This document shows positions 48,567 to 61,713 of a DNA stretch of 64,000 nt, piece after piece. Origin of the DNA: Parasponia andersonii. Taxonomy: Eukaryota; Streptophyta; Magnoliopsida; Rosales; Cannabaceae. The number at the start of each line of letters is the position of its first letter. Position 1 is the stretch's first letter. The translations under genes and the position numbers were made by a program. The DNA lies in assembly GCA_002914805.1 (NCBI GenBank), contig JXTB01000001.1, positions 1,986,254 through 2,050,253 on the forward strand, written 5' to 3'. The notes beneath the pieces were generated by a model. It did no database searches, was not told the DNA's origin, and saw nothing but the letters and a program-made list of their open reading frames with translations.

Positions 48567-49802
48567 TTAAGTCAAGTTGGGTTGATCTTGTCTTAGTGGT
48601 TTCAATTAGATCATTGAGCACTTGTGTAGTTGATATAAATCTGGCAATTCGGGCCAGCCCAGTGCCTTTAGGGCTCGGGTTGGGCTTGGATTTTACGACC
48701 CGGCCCAATTTTTTTATTTTTTTGGGGGCCTAGATTTGTCTAGGCCCTTGAATTTTTTTTAAAAAAACGTAAAGAGCCCAAAACTCGTCTGGGTCCTTTC
48801 TCAAACTCTCTACAACGGTAATTGGATTTATATAAATTTTTTTTTTAGGCCCAGATTCGTCTAGGCCCTTAAATTAAAAAAAAAAGGGTAAATGGCCCAG
48901 AACTCGTCTGGGCCCTTTCTCAAACTCTCTCCAATGGTAACAAATGTTACCGTTGGATTTATATCAATTTTTTTTTTTAGTTTAAACTATTTTTTTAAAT
49001 TAAAAAAAATATTTTCTTACACTATAAATACCCTACACTCTCCACTCTTTTTTCACACTTGCAATTTTCAAATACTCTCTTATTTTTCTCATTCTTTCTC
49101 TCTAAATCTCTAATTATATTCTCAATTTTATCTTTTTCTCTCTTATCTAACTACTATTTACTAATTATTAGTAATTATATTTTATAGTCTCCAAAGTCCA
49201 AACACTCCACAACTCATAAAGCTTAATTAAAGGTACGATTTAATTTATTTATCATAATTATCTTTTTAATTTATTTAATTTGTAGTATATTTAGTTATTT
49301 ACTATTATTACTAGTATAATAGTTAGTAGTTTGTAGTTACTAATTAAGTAGTTAGTAACTTAGTAGTTCTACAAGACTTTGTTTTTAATTTTAATTCAAT
49401 TGTAATTTTTTACAATTAAGATAGTAATTCATTAGTTTGTAGAAAATTTATTAGAATATTATATTTTAAATTTCAATGAATTTTTAATTTTTAGTAGTTT
49501 ACAATTAAGTTAGTAGTAGAAAATTTATTAAATATATTTTCATTTAATTTGTAATTTATAGTTGTTTACAATAAAGTTAGTAGAAACTAGAAAGTTTATT
49601 ACAATATTAAATTTTTAATTTCAATTAATTTGTAGTAGTTTACAATTAAGTTAGTAGAAGTTTATTAAAATATTATATTTTAAATTTCAATTTAATTATA
49701 ATTTATTGTTGTTTACAATTAAGTTGGTAGAATATCTATATTTGTAATTTCGATTTATTTATAGTTGTGTATAATTTTAATATCTATATTTTTAATATAG
49801 GA

Positions 49803-51650
49803 TATGGATATGTCAAAAAATATCCCTATTGATTTGGAATTGGATGACGACTAAATTCGCATAGTTGAAGAGGGTGACCAAGTCCCCGAAATACAAATTA
49901 ATCCAAATGCTAGTGGAAGTTGTTCACAATTTCGAGATAGTTATTCGCCGAGTGCAAGCACGACCTCCAAACGTGCAAGGACAACTTCCAATGTATGGGA
50001 CCATTTCGATCCAGAATTCAAAGATGAGGCTGATGGTAAGAAGACAAAAATGGCAAGATGTAAATATTGTAAGAAATTATTAACTGCTAAACCATCTAGC
50101 GAGACCGCTCATTTGAATAGACATAGTGATGCATGTGTCAAAAAACACAAAAAAGACAAGGAGCCTACTCAATTAACTCTTCAACTCAATAATGATTGTT
50201 CGGTAAGTTCTTGGAACTATGATCCTTTAGTAGCTAGGGAATCTCTAGCACGTTTAATTGCTATAAAAGATTTACCATTAGGTTTTGGTGATTGCAATAG
50301 CTATGAAGATCATATTAGAAGATCCTATTATCCAAACTTTAAAAGAGTTTCTAAAAATACCACTAAGAGTGATTTGATTAAAGTTTATGAAAATATGCGT
50401 AAAGATTTAATATCTGAATTAACTTTATTAAACTTTTGTATTGCATTGACATCTGATATTTGGGGTGCTAATTCTAAACAATATTATTTAAGTATAGTTG
50501 CACATTATTTAGATTCTAGATGGATAATGCAAAAAAGAATAATTAGTTTTCGAGTCGTTGATAATAAATATACTGCTGAAATTATTAGAGATAGAATTTT
50601 AAATGTTGTTGAAGAATATGGCATAGCGAATCGTATTATATCCATCACTTAGATAATACTACCGCAAATACAAAGGCCATAAAATTACTTAGTAATTTGG
50701 TAAGTTCATACACTAAAGGATTCTTACTGCATCAATGTTGTGCATGTCACATCATCAACCTTATCGTCAAATCAGGTATGGATATTATAAGTGTATATAT
50801 TGAAAATATTCGATCTGCTATTGCTTATATTCATGCTTCTAATCCACGCATTGCTGAATTTAAAAGATATTGCATAGCTCAAAAATTAAAACCAAGAAAA
50901 TTCCAAGTTGACATGCCTGTAAGGTGGAATTCCACTTATTTAATGTTAAAAAATACATTACCTAATAAAATTCCAATTTCTATATTTTACAATTCAAAAA
51001 TAGGTTCATTAGTAGTGAAAGATGAAGATTGGTTCATTTGTGAAAAATTTGTACAATTTTTAGACGTTTTTCATGAAGCTATTGTTGCATTATCTGGTAT
51101 TTATTATCCTACTTCTCCAATTAATTTACGTCATATTTTTTTTATTGCTGAAATATTTTATAAGGCAAGATGTGACCCTATATTTGAACCAATTATAACA
51201 CGTATGCAAGAAGTATTTTTGAAATATTGGTTTCTAATCCTTTATTATATTCATTTGCTTTTATTTTAGATCTTAGGGGTAAATTAAATGGTCTTTTTAA
51301 TTTAATTAGCTACATTTCTACATGTTTTGAGATAGACTATACTACTGAATATACAAATGCTCGTGACAAATTTTTTGAAGTGTATAGTATATATGAGGCT
51401 AAGTTTGGCAACAATCAACAACAATGCACTCCTCCACAAGAAACTGAAGAACGGTCAAAAAATAAGTCTTTTTGAAGCATGGTAGGTTCTCGTCCTCAAG
51501 AGTGTGGTAGTGGCTCATCATCAACATCATCAAGTTCAAGTCAACTAGTACCATCAATAAATCCACAATAATCCTCTGATCTTACTCAATATATTGAGCT
51601 AGACTCTGACATCGACCCCAATGATGAGAACTTCAAAGTTTTGGAATGGT
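49803..51650 (+). pseudogene. hAT transposase, BED zinc finger and catalytic part, broken
   Basis: Transposase of the RICESLEEPER/Ac type. The frame opens at ATG 49803 (MDMSKNIPIDLELDD) but meets a stop about 17 codons in, and again near 50650. The BED finger (CKYCKKLLTAKPS ... HLNRHSDAC, 50062-50142) would bind the ends. The DDE RNase H-like core shows LTSDIWGANSKQYYLS near 50450, CCACHIINLIVKSG near 50735 and DMPVRWNSTYLML near 50910. The downstream frame shifts near 51230. It ends at ENFKVLEW just before the Athila insertion; the dimerisation domain resumes at 59035. Frameshifts and stops show that it is inactive. Confidence 0.85.
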
Positions 51651-51658
51651 GACATATG

Positions 51659-53105
51659 TGATAACTCTATAAAAATAGAGTTATTTGGTATGTTTTTGAG
51701 TCTTGGGATAGTTGTTTAAAAGGATCAAATTGTCTAGTTTAAATGTTTTTCTTTATTTTATTTTTGTCTGTGGTGTTTCTGATGATTACAATTCAATATA
51801 GTCAATATCTATTTTATTTTCTTTTTATTTCTAGTAGGAATGCTGAAATTAGGACTTGAATTCTGATGAATTTAAATGGCCACATCTTTGAAGGAATGCT
51901 GAACTTAAGTAAAAGCTGGAAGTAACTTTGCTGCAGCAACGCGCCGGAGCAATACTGAACAGCAGAATTCTTTTTTCAACTGCCATCTTTTACGCATAAC
52001 TGGTGCTGACAGCTAATATTAAATACCAGCTAAGGGAAAATGAAGCAAAAGTGGTCCTCACTCCATATTTGGCTGACACGTGTGTTAGGGTACCTTACCT
52101 ACTCTGATATAAAAGGAAAATGTACTATAGGAAGAAGAGAGAGGACGGCTGACTAGAGAAAAAGACGGAAACGAAAAGAAAAGAGAGGAAGACAGTACAG
52201 AGAAGAGAGGATGAAGGAGAGGTAGTACTAGCAGCAGGGAGCTCGATTTACCATTATCCAGCTAGATTTTTCCTTACCTTCTTAAATCTTCTTTGTATTT
52301 AATTTATTTTTCTTATCTTGAACTTTCTGTAATCTATGAATTACTTTGGGTTGCTGATTTTTGAGCCCCAGAACATAAGCTAAGTTTTTCTTAACTGGGA
52401 TATTGATGAATCTAAGGTTGTAATGAAGGATTAAATGTTGTTTTAAGTGTTTATGGTAATTTCCTCTTGTTCACTCAAGTGAGCTTCATCATTAATTCCT
52501 ATTATTGTTTAGCCACCAATATTTAGGGTAACTAAACTAGGATTAATTCTAGAAAGGTTAATTTTAGTTGGATCTAACTTGACTGATACATGTTTTAAGT
52601 GTCTTTTTAGTGGATTCCTGAATTTGTAATGATATAGGAATATATTGTTATCATGTATAACCCATTGAAAATCGACGCTATAAGGGAAGTATTGAGAACT
52701 GGATCAGCATAGGAATATGTTAAATCTGGTTTGAAGAACTTAAAACATAACAAATTCGGAAGATTATTATGTATTGATTGAATTTTCTGTTACTAGAATG
52801 AATTTTGCCATAAGCATTGCTGCAGCAATTGTATCCAGATTTGCAACCGAGGAGGATTCAATCATCCCAGCTTAATATATCTATTCATTTACAATCTCTT
52901 GTTTAGGTTATATTGTCTTATGTTTGGAATTTACATTTTTTATTTTGCATCTGTCAATTTTTATAATTTCTTAATTCAGCTTATTTGACATTAGTTTTAT
53001 CCAACTAATTTTATTAATCAATCCCTGTGGAGACGATACTCAACTCATTACTATATTACTTGTTCGGTAAATGCACTTGCGTAGCAATTATAAAATAACG
53101 CCAAT
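51659..53105 (+). repeat. LTR of the Athila-type element
   Basis: Starts TGATAACTCTATAAAAATAG just after hAT coding sequence and runs to the primer site. It has a TATA-type box (GATATAAAAGG near 52100) and, near its end, the CAATCCCTGTGGAGACGATA block (about 53020) that is common at the 3' end of Athila LTRs. The exact right edge is uncertain by a few bases. Confidence 0.75.
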
Positions 53106-53111
53106 AAGTTT

Positions 53112-53130
53112 TTGGCATCGTTGCCGGGGA
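53112..53130 (+). other. Primer binding site, tRNA-Asp type
   Basis: TTGGCATCGTTGCCGGGGA, close to the canonical TGGCGCCGTTGCCGGGGA used by Athila elements. Confidence 0.75.
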
Positions 53131-53139
53131 AGCAAATTG

Positions 53140-56104
53140 AATCTTTTGAATTATTAGAGAGGGATTTCAAACCTTCTAACCCATTAGTTGAAGAATCCCC
53201 AGTTGTGAAGTTGAAACCATTGCCCTCTCACTTGAAATATGCATATTTGGGTGACTCAAATATGTTACCAGTAATTATTTCTTCAGCTTTGAGTTTGGGG
53301 CAAGAGCAGCAATTAGTTGCAGCACTTCAAAAGTTTAAGAAGGCCATAGGATGGACCATTGCTGATATCAAGGGAATCAACCCTACAATCTATATGCATA
53401 AGATTCTGTTGGAAGATTGCTTCAGCAATTCTGTGGAGCAGCAGCGAAGACTGAACCCAATTATGAAGGAAGTTGTGAAGAAAGAGGTGATCAAGTGGCT
53501 GGATGCAGGGATAATTTATCCAATTTCAGACAGCTCTTGGGTCAGCCCAGTTCAGTGTGTGCCTAAAAAGGGAGGCATAACAGTGGTAGCTAATGACAAT
53601 AATAAATTAATTCCCACAAGAACAGTAACTGGCTGGAGGGTGTGCATGGACTATAGGAAGCTCAATAAGGCTACAAGAAAAGATCATTTCCCACTACTAT
53701 TCATTGACCAAATGCTTGACAGACTTGCTGGCAAGGAATATTACTGTTTCTTGGATGGATACTCAAGTTACTACCAGATTATTATAGTACCAGAGGATTA
53801 GGAAAAGACAACTTTCACTGCCCTTATGGAACTTTTGCCTTCAGAAGAATGCCATTTGGTCTCTACAATACTCCAGCAATATTCCAACAATGCATGATGT
53901 CTATTTTCAACGATATGGTGGAAAAAACCCTTGAAGATTTTATGAATGACTTTTCTATATTTGAGGAATCCTATGACGATTACTTGCTGAATTTAGAAAA
54001 GATGTTGGAGCGATGTGAAGAAACTAACCTGGTCCTAAATTGGGAAAAATGTCACTTTATGGTAAAAGAAGGCATTGTATTGGGTCATAGAGTTTCCAAG
54101 CACAGCATTGAAGTGGACAAGGTGAAAACTGAAGTTATTGAGAAGTTGCCACCACCAACTTCAGTCAAGGGCATTAGAAGTTTCTTAGGACACGTAGGTT
54201 TTTACAGAAGATTCATAAAGGATTTTTCAAAAATTTCCAAGCCATTGTATACTTTGCTGGAGAAAAACAGATCTTTTGAATTCAATGAAGAGTGTATGCA
54301 AGCATTCTTGGAGCTAAAGCGAAGACTCGTTTCTGCCCCAACTATAGTAGCTCCGAATCGGTCTTTATCATTTGAGCTGATGTATGATACAAGTGATCAT
54401 GCAGTTGGAGCTGTATTGGGATAGAGAAAAGAGAAGGTGTTCCATTCTATTTACTATAGCAGTAGGACTTTATCTGATGCTCAACTGAACTACACCACTA
54501 CCGAGAAGGAGCTCCTAGCTGTTGTTTTGGCCTTTGATAAATTCAGATCCTATCTTATAGGAACAAAGGTCACTATTTATACAGATCACTCAGCAATCAA
54601 GTATCTTATTGCAAAGAAGGATGCTAAACCGAGATTGATCAGATGGATACTGTTACTGCAAGAGTTTGATTTAGAGATAAAAGATAGGAAGGGTTTTGAG
54701 AATCAAGTTGCAGATCACTTATCAAGAATAGAAGCAGGAGTTGCAAAGGAGATTAAAGAGCTCATTCGAGAAATATTCCCAGATGAATAGCTTTTAGTTA
54801 TACAGCAGGTGACTACTTCATGGTATGCAGACCTTGCTAATTATTTAGTGAGTGGATTACTTCCACCTGAGATGAATAGCCAGCAGCGAAAGAAATTTTT
54901 CCATGATATAAAAGCATACTGTTGGGATGAACCTTATCTTTACAAGCAATATGCAGATCAGATTTTGCATATATGTGTTCCTAGTGAAGAAATTCATAGC
55001 ATCCTACATCATTGCCATTCATCTCCATATGGGGGATATTTTGGAGGTTTTAGAACAGCTGCTAAGGTCTTGTAATCAGGTTATTATTGGCCAACCATCT
55101 TCAAAGATACTCATGAATTTGTCAAGACTTGTGATAGGTGCTAAAGAATTGGGAACATCTCGCAAAGACATGAAATGCCCTTAAACAATATTCTGGAAGT
55201 TGAGTTATTTGATTTGTGGGACATAGATTTCATGGGACTATTTCCTCCATCTTTTGGGAATCTTTATATCTTGGTAGCTGTAGACTATGTCTCTAAATGG
55301 GTGGAAGCTTCAGCATTTCCCACAAATGATTCCAAGGTAGTGGTGAAGTTTTTGCATAAGAATATTTTCACATGTTATGGCACTCCAAGAGCCATCATTA
55401 GTGATGAAAGAACACACTTTTGTAACAAGCAGTTTGAGAATCTTTTGGCCAAATATGGGGTAAGGCACAAGATAGCTACATCATACCATCCGCAGACAAG
55501 TGGCCAAGTAGAAATTTCTAATCAAGAGATCAAAAGAATTTTGGAGAAGTTTGTAAATCCAACTAGGAAAGATTATTTGACAAGGCTTGATGATGCTCTT
55601 TGGGCCTACAAAACAGCCTTCAAAACACAGTTGGGGATGTCTCCATATAGGCTAGTCTTTGGGAAAGTATGTCACTTGCCAGTGGAGCTGGAGCACCGAG
55701 TATATTGGGCGATGAAAAAGCTCAACATGGACCTTCAAGCTACTGGGGAAACACGGCTGCTGCAACTAAATGAGCTGGAAGAATTTCGGATGTGTGCTTA
55801 TGAGAGTGCTAAGTTATACAAAGATAAAACAAAAAATTTGCATGACAGAAAAATCCAACAAAGGAGCTTTGAACCTGGACAGCAAGTGTTGTTGTTTAAC
55901 TCCAAATTGAAGCTGTTTCCTAGTAAACTAAAGTCCAGATGGTCAGGTCCATTCAAAGTTGCTAAGGTGTACCCATATGGTGCTATTGATTTGCTGGAGG
56001 AAAACTCAGGTCGCCAATTCAAGGTCAATGGCCAGAGGTTGAAGCATTATTGGAGAGCTGAATTTGACAAAGGGAAGACCTCGATCAATTTGCAAGAGCC
56101 ATGA
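53140..56104 (+). pseudogene. RT, RNase H and integrase region of the Athila-type element
   Basis: RT spans about 53460-54230, with WVSPVQCVPKKGG, CMDYRKLNKATRKDHFP and MPFGLYNTPAIFQQCM visible. RNase H follows at about 54340-54740 ([29 protein letters not shown]). Integrase has its zinc domain near 54970-55150 and its core from about 55205 ([46 protein letters not shown]), ending in a C-terminal region with [10 protein letters not shown] near 56025-56055. The order is normal for Ty3/gypsy. Not functional. Confidence 0.88.
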
Positions 56105-56699
56105 TTGAGCTAGCAGTCAGGCTGACGACTCTAAACTAAGCGCTCAGTGGGAGGCAACTCAATACATATTCCTTCTCTCCATTTATTTTAATTCTTTTCT
56201 TCTTTTAATTCCACTATGTTCTTCTTTTATATAAAAAAAAGGGGGGGGGGATTCAGGAAGAACAATGAGGTGTTTAATTTAACTTTTAAATTATGGATAA
56301 TTCTGATGCAGGGAAATGTGCCTAACAGTGGAGACAAGAGAAAAAAAGCAGGAGTTTAGGAAGGGTTATTGGTATTCCAATGCAGAACGGCAGATTCCCA
56401 GGAAATGACAGATTGCTACAGCAACAGAATTAGTGTTATATATTTGTTACAGCAACAGACCCAGTTCCAGAATAAAAAAAATAATAAAAAAAAAATAATT
56501 AAAAAAAAAATCTATATATATATATAAGTTGCAGTTTTTGGGCAGCAATTCTGACACATGTAGGAACGGAGTCTTCCACGAAGCCACTATCAGCCCACGA
56601 TACATATTAAAAAAAAAAAAAGTGGGATAACTGTCTCTTTCTCTTTTTAAACCCTAGCCCACACAATCTTATTCAACAGCAACTTCAATTAAGACAGCT

Positions 56700-57892
56700 A
56701 CTAGAAGTTCCGGTGAGGGGTTTCATTTTCGCTCAAGTTTGAGGGAGAAATAAGAATCAAGCGAGTAGCTCGTAAAGCCTCCAAAGTAGTCAAATTCAAA
56801 TTTGAAGCAGCCGAAACAAGGTATGAAGAGAACATTAAAAATCGGCCTCTAAGTGTCGAAAAAGGGTTCGTGAGGGACGATAGTAAGCCACTAGGGTAGC
56901 CACCATTCATTACAGATGCCATCACCCAACACAATTGGCAGCTATTTTGCGCTCATCCAGAGGACTCGATTGTGCCTCTGGTTTGCAAATTCTATGCCAA
57001 CCTGACTAATCCAGATGATGACACCGTGTACATTAGAGGAGTTCAGGTGCCCTTGAGCGCGGAAGCCATAAATACCATCTATGGTTTGGGGGATCTGGTA
57101 GATGAGCACTCTGAATTCGTCGAAGACATCACGGAACCTGAACTAGCCACGGTGCTGGAGACGGTTGCTATAGCAGGAGCTGAATGGAATGTCTCATCCC
57201 AGGGTGCCTACACATGCCTTCGGAGCTCACTAAACCCACCTGCAAAAGTTTGGTACCATTTTCTAAAATCTCGTTTGCTACCCACCACACATGGCAAAAT
57301 AGTTTCCAAGGAGCGTGTGTTGCTGTTGTACTCCATATTGACTGGTAAATCTATTAATGTTGGTCGGATGATTCATAGGGAAATTTGTGCATGTGCTGCG
57401 AGGAAATTAGGGGCTCTATTTTTCCCATCTCTAATTACCAGGATGTGTCATAATGCACGTGCTCCTTACCTGGTAAATGAAGAAAAGCTACACAACATGG
57501 GCGAAATAGATGCCATTGCTGTGGCCCGAATTGCCCAAGAAGGACCAACCGAGCCTTCCCATCGACCCTCATCAAGCAGACCTGCAGCAGCATCTAGCAG
57601 CAGCACCACCAGTGAGACCCTGCAGCAGATTAAATCTCTGGAGCAACGCATAAGTCAACAGGAGGTTCAGCAGTACCAGATGATGACAATGCTGCAGCAA
57701 ATTCATCAGCAGCAGTGGCAATTCTGGGCATATGCAAAGGAACGGGACAATGCCTTAAAGAAGCCCCTGCAGAAGAATTTCACCAAACCCATTCCAAGTT
57801 TCCCTGCATTTCCAGAAGAAATACTCCAGGATTTGGACGATGAGCACATGGCAAAATCTGATAAAGATGGATCTAATAGAGCTACAACGTAA
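56700..57892 (+). pseudogene. Extra ORF of the Athila-type element (plant transposon domain)
   Basis: Downstream of integrase, where Athila elements carry an extra, sometimes env-like, ORF. The segment 56972-57892 reads VCKFYANLTNPDDDTVYIRG, LSAEAINTIYGLGD, VSKERVLLLYSILTGKSINV and LFFPSLITRMC. These match, by memory, the putative plant transposon protein domain found in many plant Ty3/gypsy elements. A Gln-rich C-terminal stretch (about 57610-57720) follows. The function of this domain is not known to me, and I see no membrane segment that would suggest an envelope protein. Confidence 0.7.
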
Positions 57893-59023
57893 TTATGACA
57901 GGGAGTTTTCACCTCTTACCCTCTCTTTTTATTTCCTTATTTGTGTTGCAGTGGGGACACTGTTTGTTTTTAGGTTTGGGGGTGTTTTATCTGATTTTAT
58001 TTCTTTTATGTGTTTTGTGCGGTTGTCTGTTAATATCTGTTTATGTTATGTTGCTCTGGTGTACTACAGTATTATGATCGTATGAAACTCTTACTGCTTT
58101 AAATTTTTCAGCTTATGAGAAAATGGCCGTAAATTGAATATTGGGGATATTTGTTTTAGCTTGCTGTTATATGTGAAATTTCTAATTTCTCTATGCACTA
58201 GAGCTATGGATTAGAGGCCTTTAGGAAAACTTAAGAAATCTTGAATAATTGTGAGGGCTTAAGGTCTATAAATGAATTTTGTGAATCTTTCAAAGTAAAA
58301 TATAGGAGACTAAACATGGAGGACTTAGTGTAGGCATGATACATTGAAAGTAAAAATGAGCTTAAGTTTGGGAGAGTAAAACAAAAAGATAATAAAAATT
58401 AAAATAAAAAAAAAATGAATACTCCACTATTTTGAATTACTTAGTAATCAGGGGTAACATGAGCTCCATGTATACCTTTGCGTCAAATAGTAGTTTGGAA
58501 AATGAGTATGCCTCGGCAACTCTGAAAGTGACTTTGCTACGTAACCGGGTGCCTTTATCACCAATGTTGGCATTCGCGTAAAAAGGCATTGTGACATTTG
58601 AGTTTAATTATAAAAGAAAAAAGAAAAGAAACAAGTAATAATAAAATCATCCCCCAAATTAAGCTCAGTAGTGCAAGTTTGTTAAAGCCTTATAAGTCTT
58701 AAGTGTTTTGTTGACTTATATTATTGGAGAAGGATTTACAAGACAGCTTTTGAAATCAGAAAGTTAGGCCCAATGATCATATTTTAAGATGACTTGAGTA
58801 ATCCAGAGAATTCTAACCATAGTTTCCACACACACACTCAAAGGAAAATCACATGTGAAAGTTTGTAATGAATTGAACTAGTGTTTGAGAAAGGGTGATT
58901 CTGATCAGAGGATGAAGATTGAAAAGTGGAACAAAGAACTAAGGAATGATTTTCTTTCTGTCAGTAAACCAGAGCTCTTTTGTGTCTATATCATTTTTGT
59001 CACTCGGGGACGAGTAACAATTC
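57893..59023 (+). other. Non-coding 3' region of the Athila-type element
   Basis: About 1.1 kb between the extra ORF and the polypurine tract, AT-rich, with no open frame resembling a known protein. A long non-coding 3' stretch is usual for Athila elements. Confidence 0.6.
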
Positions 59024-59034
59024 AAGTTTGGGGA
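59024..59034 (+). other. Polypurine tract of the Athila-type element
   Basis: AAGTTTGGGGA, preceded by CTCGGGGACGAGTAACAATT, is the typical Athila sequence directly before a 3' LTR. Here hAT sequence follows at once. Confidence 0.75.
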
Positions 59035-59145
59035 TCCACGATTTCTTCAAAGTCTGCTTTTAGTACGACTAAGATAATAGTAGATGAGCGGAGGACTTCG
59101 TTGGTTCCTGAAATGGTTGAGGTGTTAGCATGTGTTAAAGATTAG
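59035..59145 (+). pseudogene. hAT transposase dimerisation domain (hATC), separated piece
   Basis: STISSKSAFSTTKIIVDERR followed by TSLVPEMVEVLACVKD is the C-terminal hAT dimerisation motif (normally STVASESAFSTGGRVLDEYR). It lies 7.4 kb from the remainder of the transposase because of the nested Athila element. Acidic tail codons (MNDDDES) follow to about 59245 with further stops. The downstream AT-rich stretch to 59520 is the hAT 3' region. Confidence 0.85.
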
Positions 59146-60069
59146 GAAAAAGCGGCATAGCGAAATCAAGACACTATTCGTATTTGTAATGAAGAATTGG
59201 CCGAAAATTTCAATAACTTGTACATGAATGATGATGATGAGTCATAAACTCATAAAGTCATAATTAATGATATACTAGTTTTTTCAAGTAATAATTTGAA
59301 TTGTAATAAATTATCATCAATAAAATCAAATTTCAATATTTTCAATTTATTTGTTTCATTATTTTTCTTAATATCCTATTTAATTATTATTAATTTTTTA
59401 ACAATAGAAAACATATGTAGTTTATGTTGTCAATTTTTTTAAATGAAAATTCAAATAAAAAGTTTAAATTTTACATGTTAAAAAAAGTTGTTAAAAAAAA
59501 ATCAAATAATAGCACAAAAAAAAAAGGACCGAGTACGGGCCGGCCCGGTTTTGGCCCGTCAAAAAGCTCGGCGGGCAACCAGGCCCGGGCCAAGCAATAT
59601 TTTATTTTGACCGGGCCGGCCCGCCCCACCCCGCATTTTTGGACGGGCCGGCCTGGCCCGGCCCAGTCACCCCCTAAAGCCCGTGATGGGCGGGCTGGGC
59701 CGCGCCGACCCGCCCATTTTTCCACCTCTAAGATGATATAATTTGGTATTCGAAGTGTTAAGAACTCCTAGTATTGATATTGAAGACATGGGATGATATT
59801 TTATTTGAGTTTTAAATAGAAATAATTTGATTATGAATACCTAAGTCTTGAATAGATTTAGGTGGTACATAATAATATATGAGATTTTCTTTAAAACTTT
59901 TAAAATTCATGAAAATTATATTTTTGAATGAAAACAAGCTATGAATTAAATTGCATAATTTGGTATTTGATAAATCTTGAGTTATATATGCGAAAGTATT
60001 GTATGTCCTTTAAAAATATAAATTTGGCTTTTACAATTATTGGTGTTGAATGTATTACAAATCGATTGG

Positions 60070-60095
60070 CTATATATATATATATATATATATAT
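60070..60095. repeat. TA microsatellite in LARD interior B
   Basis: Same place in the repeat unit as the interrupted TA tract at about 41590-41620, with a different length. Confidence 0.9.
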
Positions 60096-61713
60096 TAAAA
60101 CTAAGACATACTCTACTACTTTTCAGAAACACTTTATAAAATGTTTATAACTTAAAAGTGTCTGTTAAAAACTATTTTTAATAAAATTGCTTTAGTGTGG
60201 AGGCTTCAAAGTTATAAAATGCAAAGATAGCCTTACTAAGACATGCTTTACCTAAAATTTTTTATAAATAAAGAATAGTGGAAATGTGTTTCTATTTGTG
60301 ATATGCTAGTTAAAAGATGTTCTTTTGAATTTTTTGGAAAGAAATATTTGAAAACTTTTGAGAAAGTTTTGAATTTTAAGTAAAACTGCTTTCACATTTA
60401 ATTATGTTTTGAAGAAATTGGACATATTCAAAGCACTTGATAGAAATTCTAATTGAGTTAATAGTATTGAGTTGAGTTTGTGACTCATTACTTGATTTAA
60501 GTTGACCCAATTATTATTATGGCGGTCTGATTGATTGTATTTGAGATTGATTCACTCATAGGTCTCTATAGAGAGTTATTAAACTCTTCTTATTATATTT
60601 ACAAAAAGAATACTTAGAGTTCAGGTTCGGTTTATCTATGGCTATGGTAAGATCTCATTATAAACTATGTAGTATTCTTATATGCTTCTGATTTTCATAT
60701 TGTAATTTTTAAAAGTATTTTCAAACTGTTTTTGATCTAAAAATGAAACGAGATATAATGGAAGACAAGCGTCGCCGCAGAGAAAGTCTATTCTGTTGAA
60801 ACCATATTTCTGGAATATTATCATATTGTTAATTGTTTAACTTATATATTGGGTATTGAGTTATCTATACGACTTCTCTTTGCATCAAAGACCTTGAAAT
60901 TTTTGGGATTTATTGGTAATTTGTACAACATATAATCATATATTTCTATTTTAGACAAAGAGACTTGGAGAGTCTCTAGATTTAATTATGATTTGAGTTA
61001 ATATCCTATCATTTTACTTTGGGTGAAAAAACTTGGAAAGTCTTTAAGTTTTATTTGTTATGTGGATATTTACATTCTAATACCCTGGAATGCAATAGTT
61101 GGTGTTTTATATTCGATATGTTTATGAACTCCTCGATTGGAGATTTTAATTTATGGTGTTTCTAGTCTTATTCTTAACTAGAATTATTTTGTATACTTGG
61201 ATATTTCTCACTTATTGTAAAGAATGGTAAATGACTTATGTTATTGTACTCTTGTTGAGGTTTCCAACCTTTAGACTTGTCATTCGTATGTGTATAATAC
61301 AAGGGTATTAATTTTCATTCGAAATCTTATTAGAATCTTTGATATTGATCTAGTATACTCAGTGGGACAGTGTCGTATTTATTCGATATTTGATCTACTA
61401 CTCTAGTTAGGTACCTAACAATCAGTTCTTAGGTTATAGGAGTCTTATATTATTGACTGTCAATTTTGATTATCATTATCACTTTTGTTTTGTATACCAA
61501 CGTAAGAACATGATTCTCCTTCTTATGTGTCGATGATTTTGTATCTATTAATGGGTCACTTTATGCTTCCATATAACTTTGTATACTTATTTAGCTAATG
61601 TCTTGAGTGGCACCGGCATGTTAACGAGATTTTAGCACTAAGTGAGAAATATATATTTCACTCTACGTGGTTTACCTAGTGTTTGACACAATACTAATCA
61701 ATTTTGTGATCAA

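Larger units (their letters stand above)
51659..59034 (+). mobile_element. Ty3/gypsy Athila-lineage fossil nested in the hAT
   Basis: Parts recognised in order: one LTR (51659 to about 53105), a tRNA-Asp-type primer site, RT, RNase H, integrase, an extra ORF with a plant transposon domain, and a polypurine tract directly against hAT sequence. RT/RNase H wording ([71 protein letters not shown]) is that of plant Athila elements. It is broken, with several breaks, and only one LTR was recognised, so LTR dating is not possible. It is younger than the hAT that hosts it. Confidence 0.88.
48636..59730 (+). mobile_element. hAT DNA transposon, interrupted by an Athila element
   Basis: Ends are TAAATCTGGCAATTCGGGC on the left and, reversed, TAGAGGTGGAAAAATGGGC on the right (12 of 19 match). 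Target duplication is AGTTGATA (48628-48635) against AGATGATA (59731-59738). If the edges are read three bases further right, TGATATAA repeats perfectly. Either way it is the 8-bp duplication of hAT elements, and unit A shows the empty site (GGTAGATATAATTTGG at about 41253). GC-rich GGGCC subterminal repeats lie at both ends (48650-48710 and 59530-59720). Without the nested element it is about 3.7 kb. The transposase is dead. Confidence 0.88.

Noticed and set aside
49865-50083. 72-codon frame overlapping the hAT BED finger
   Set aside because: Out of frame with the recognisable transposase wording; a shadow.
59424-59741. Gly/Pro/Arg-rich open frames on both strands
   Set aside because: They translate the GGGCC-rich subterminal repeats of the hAT right end.
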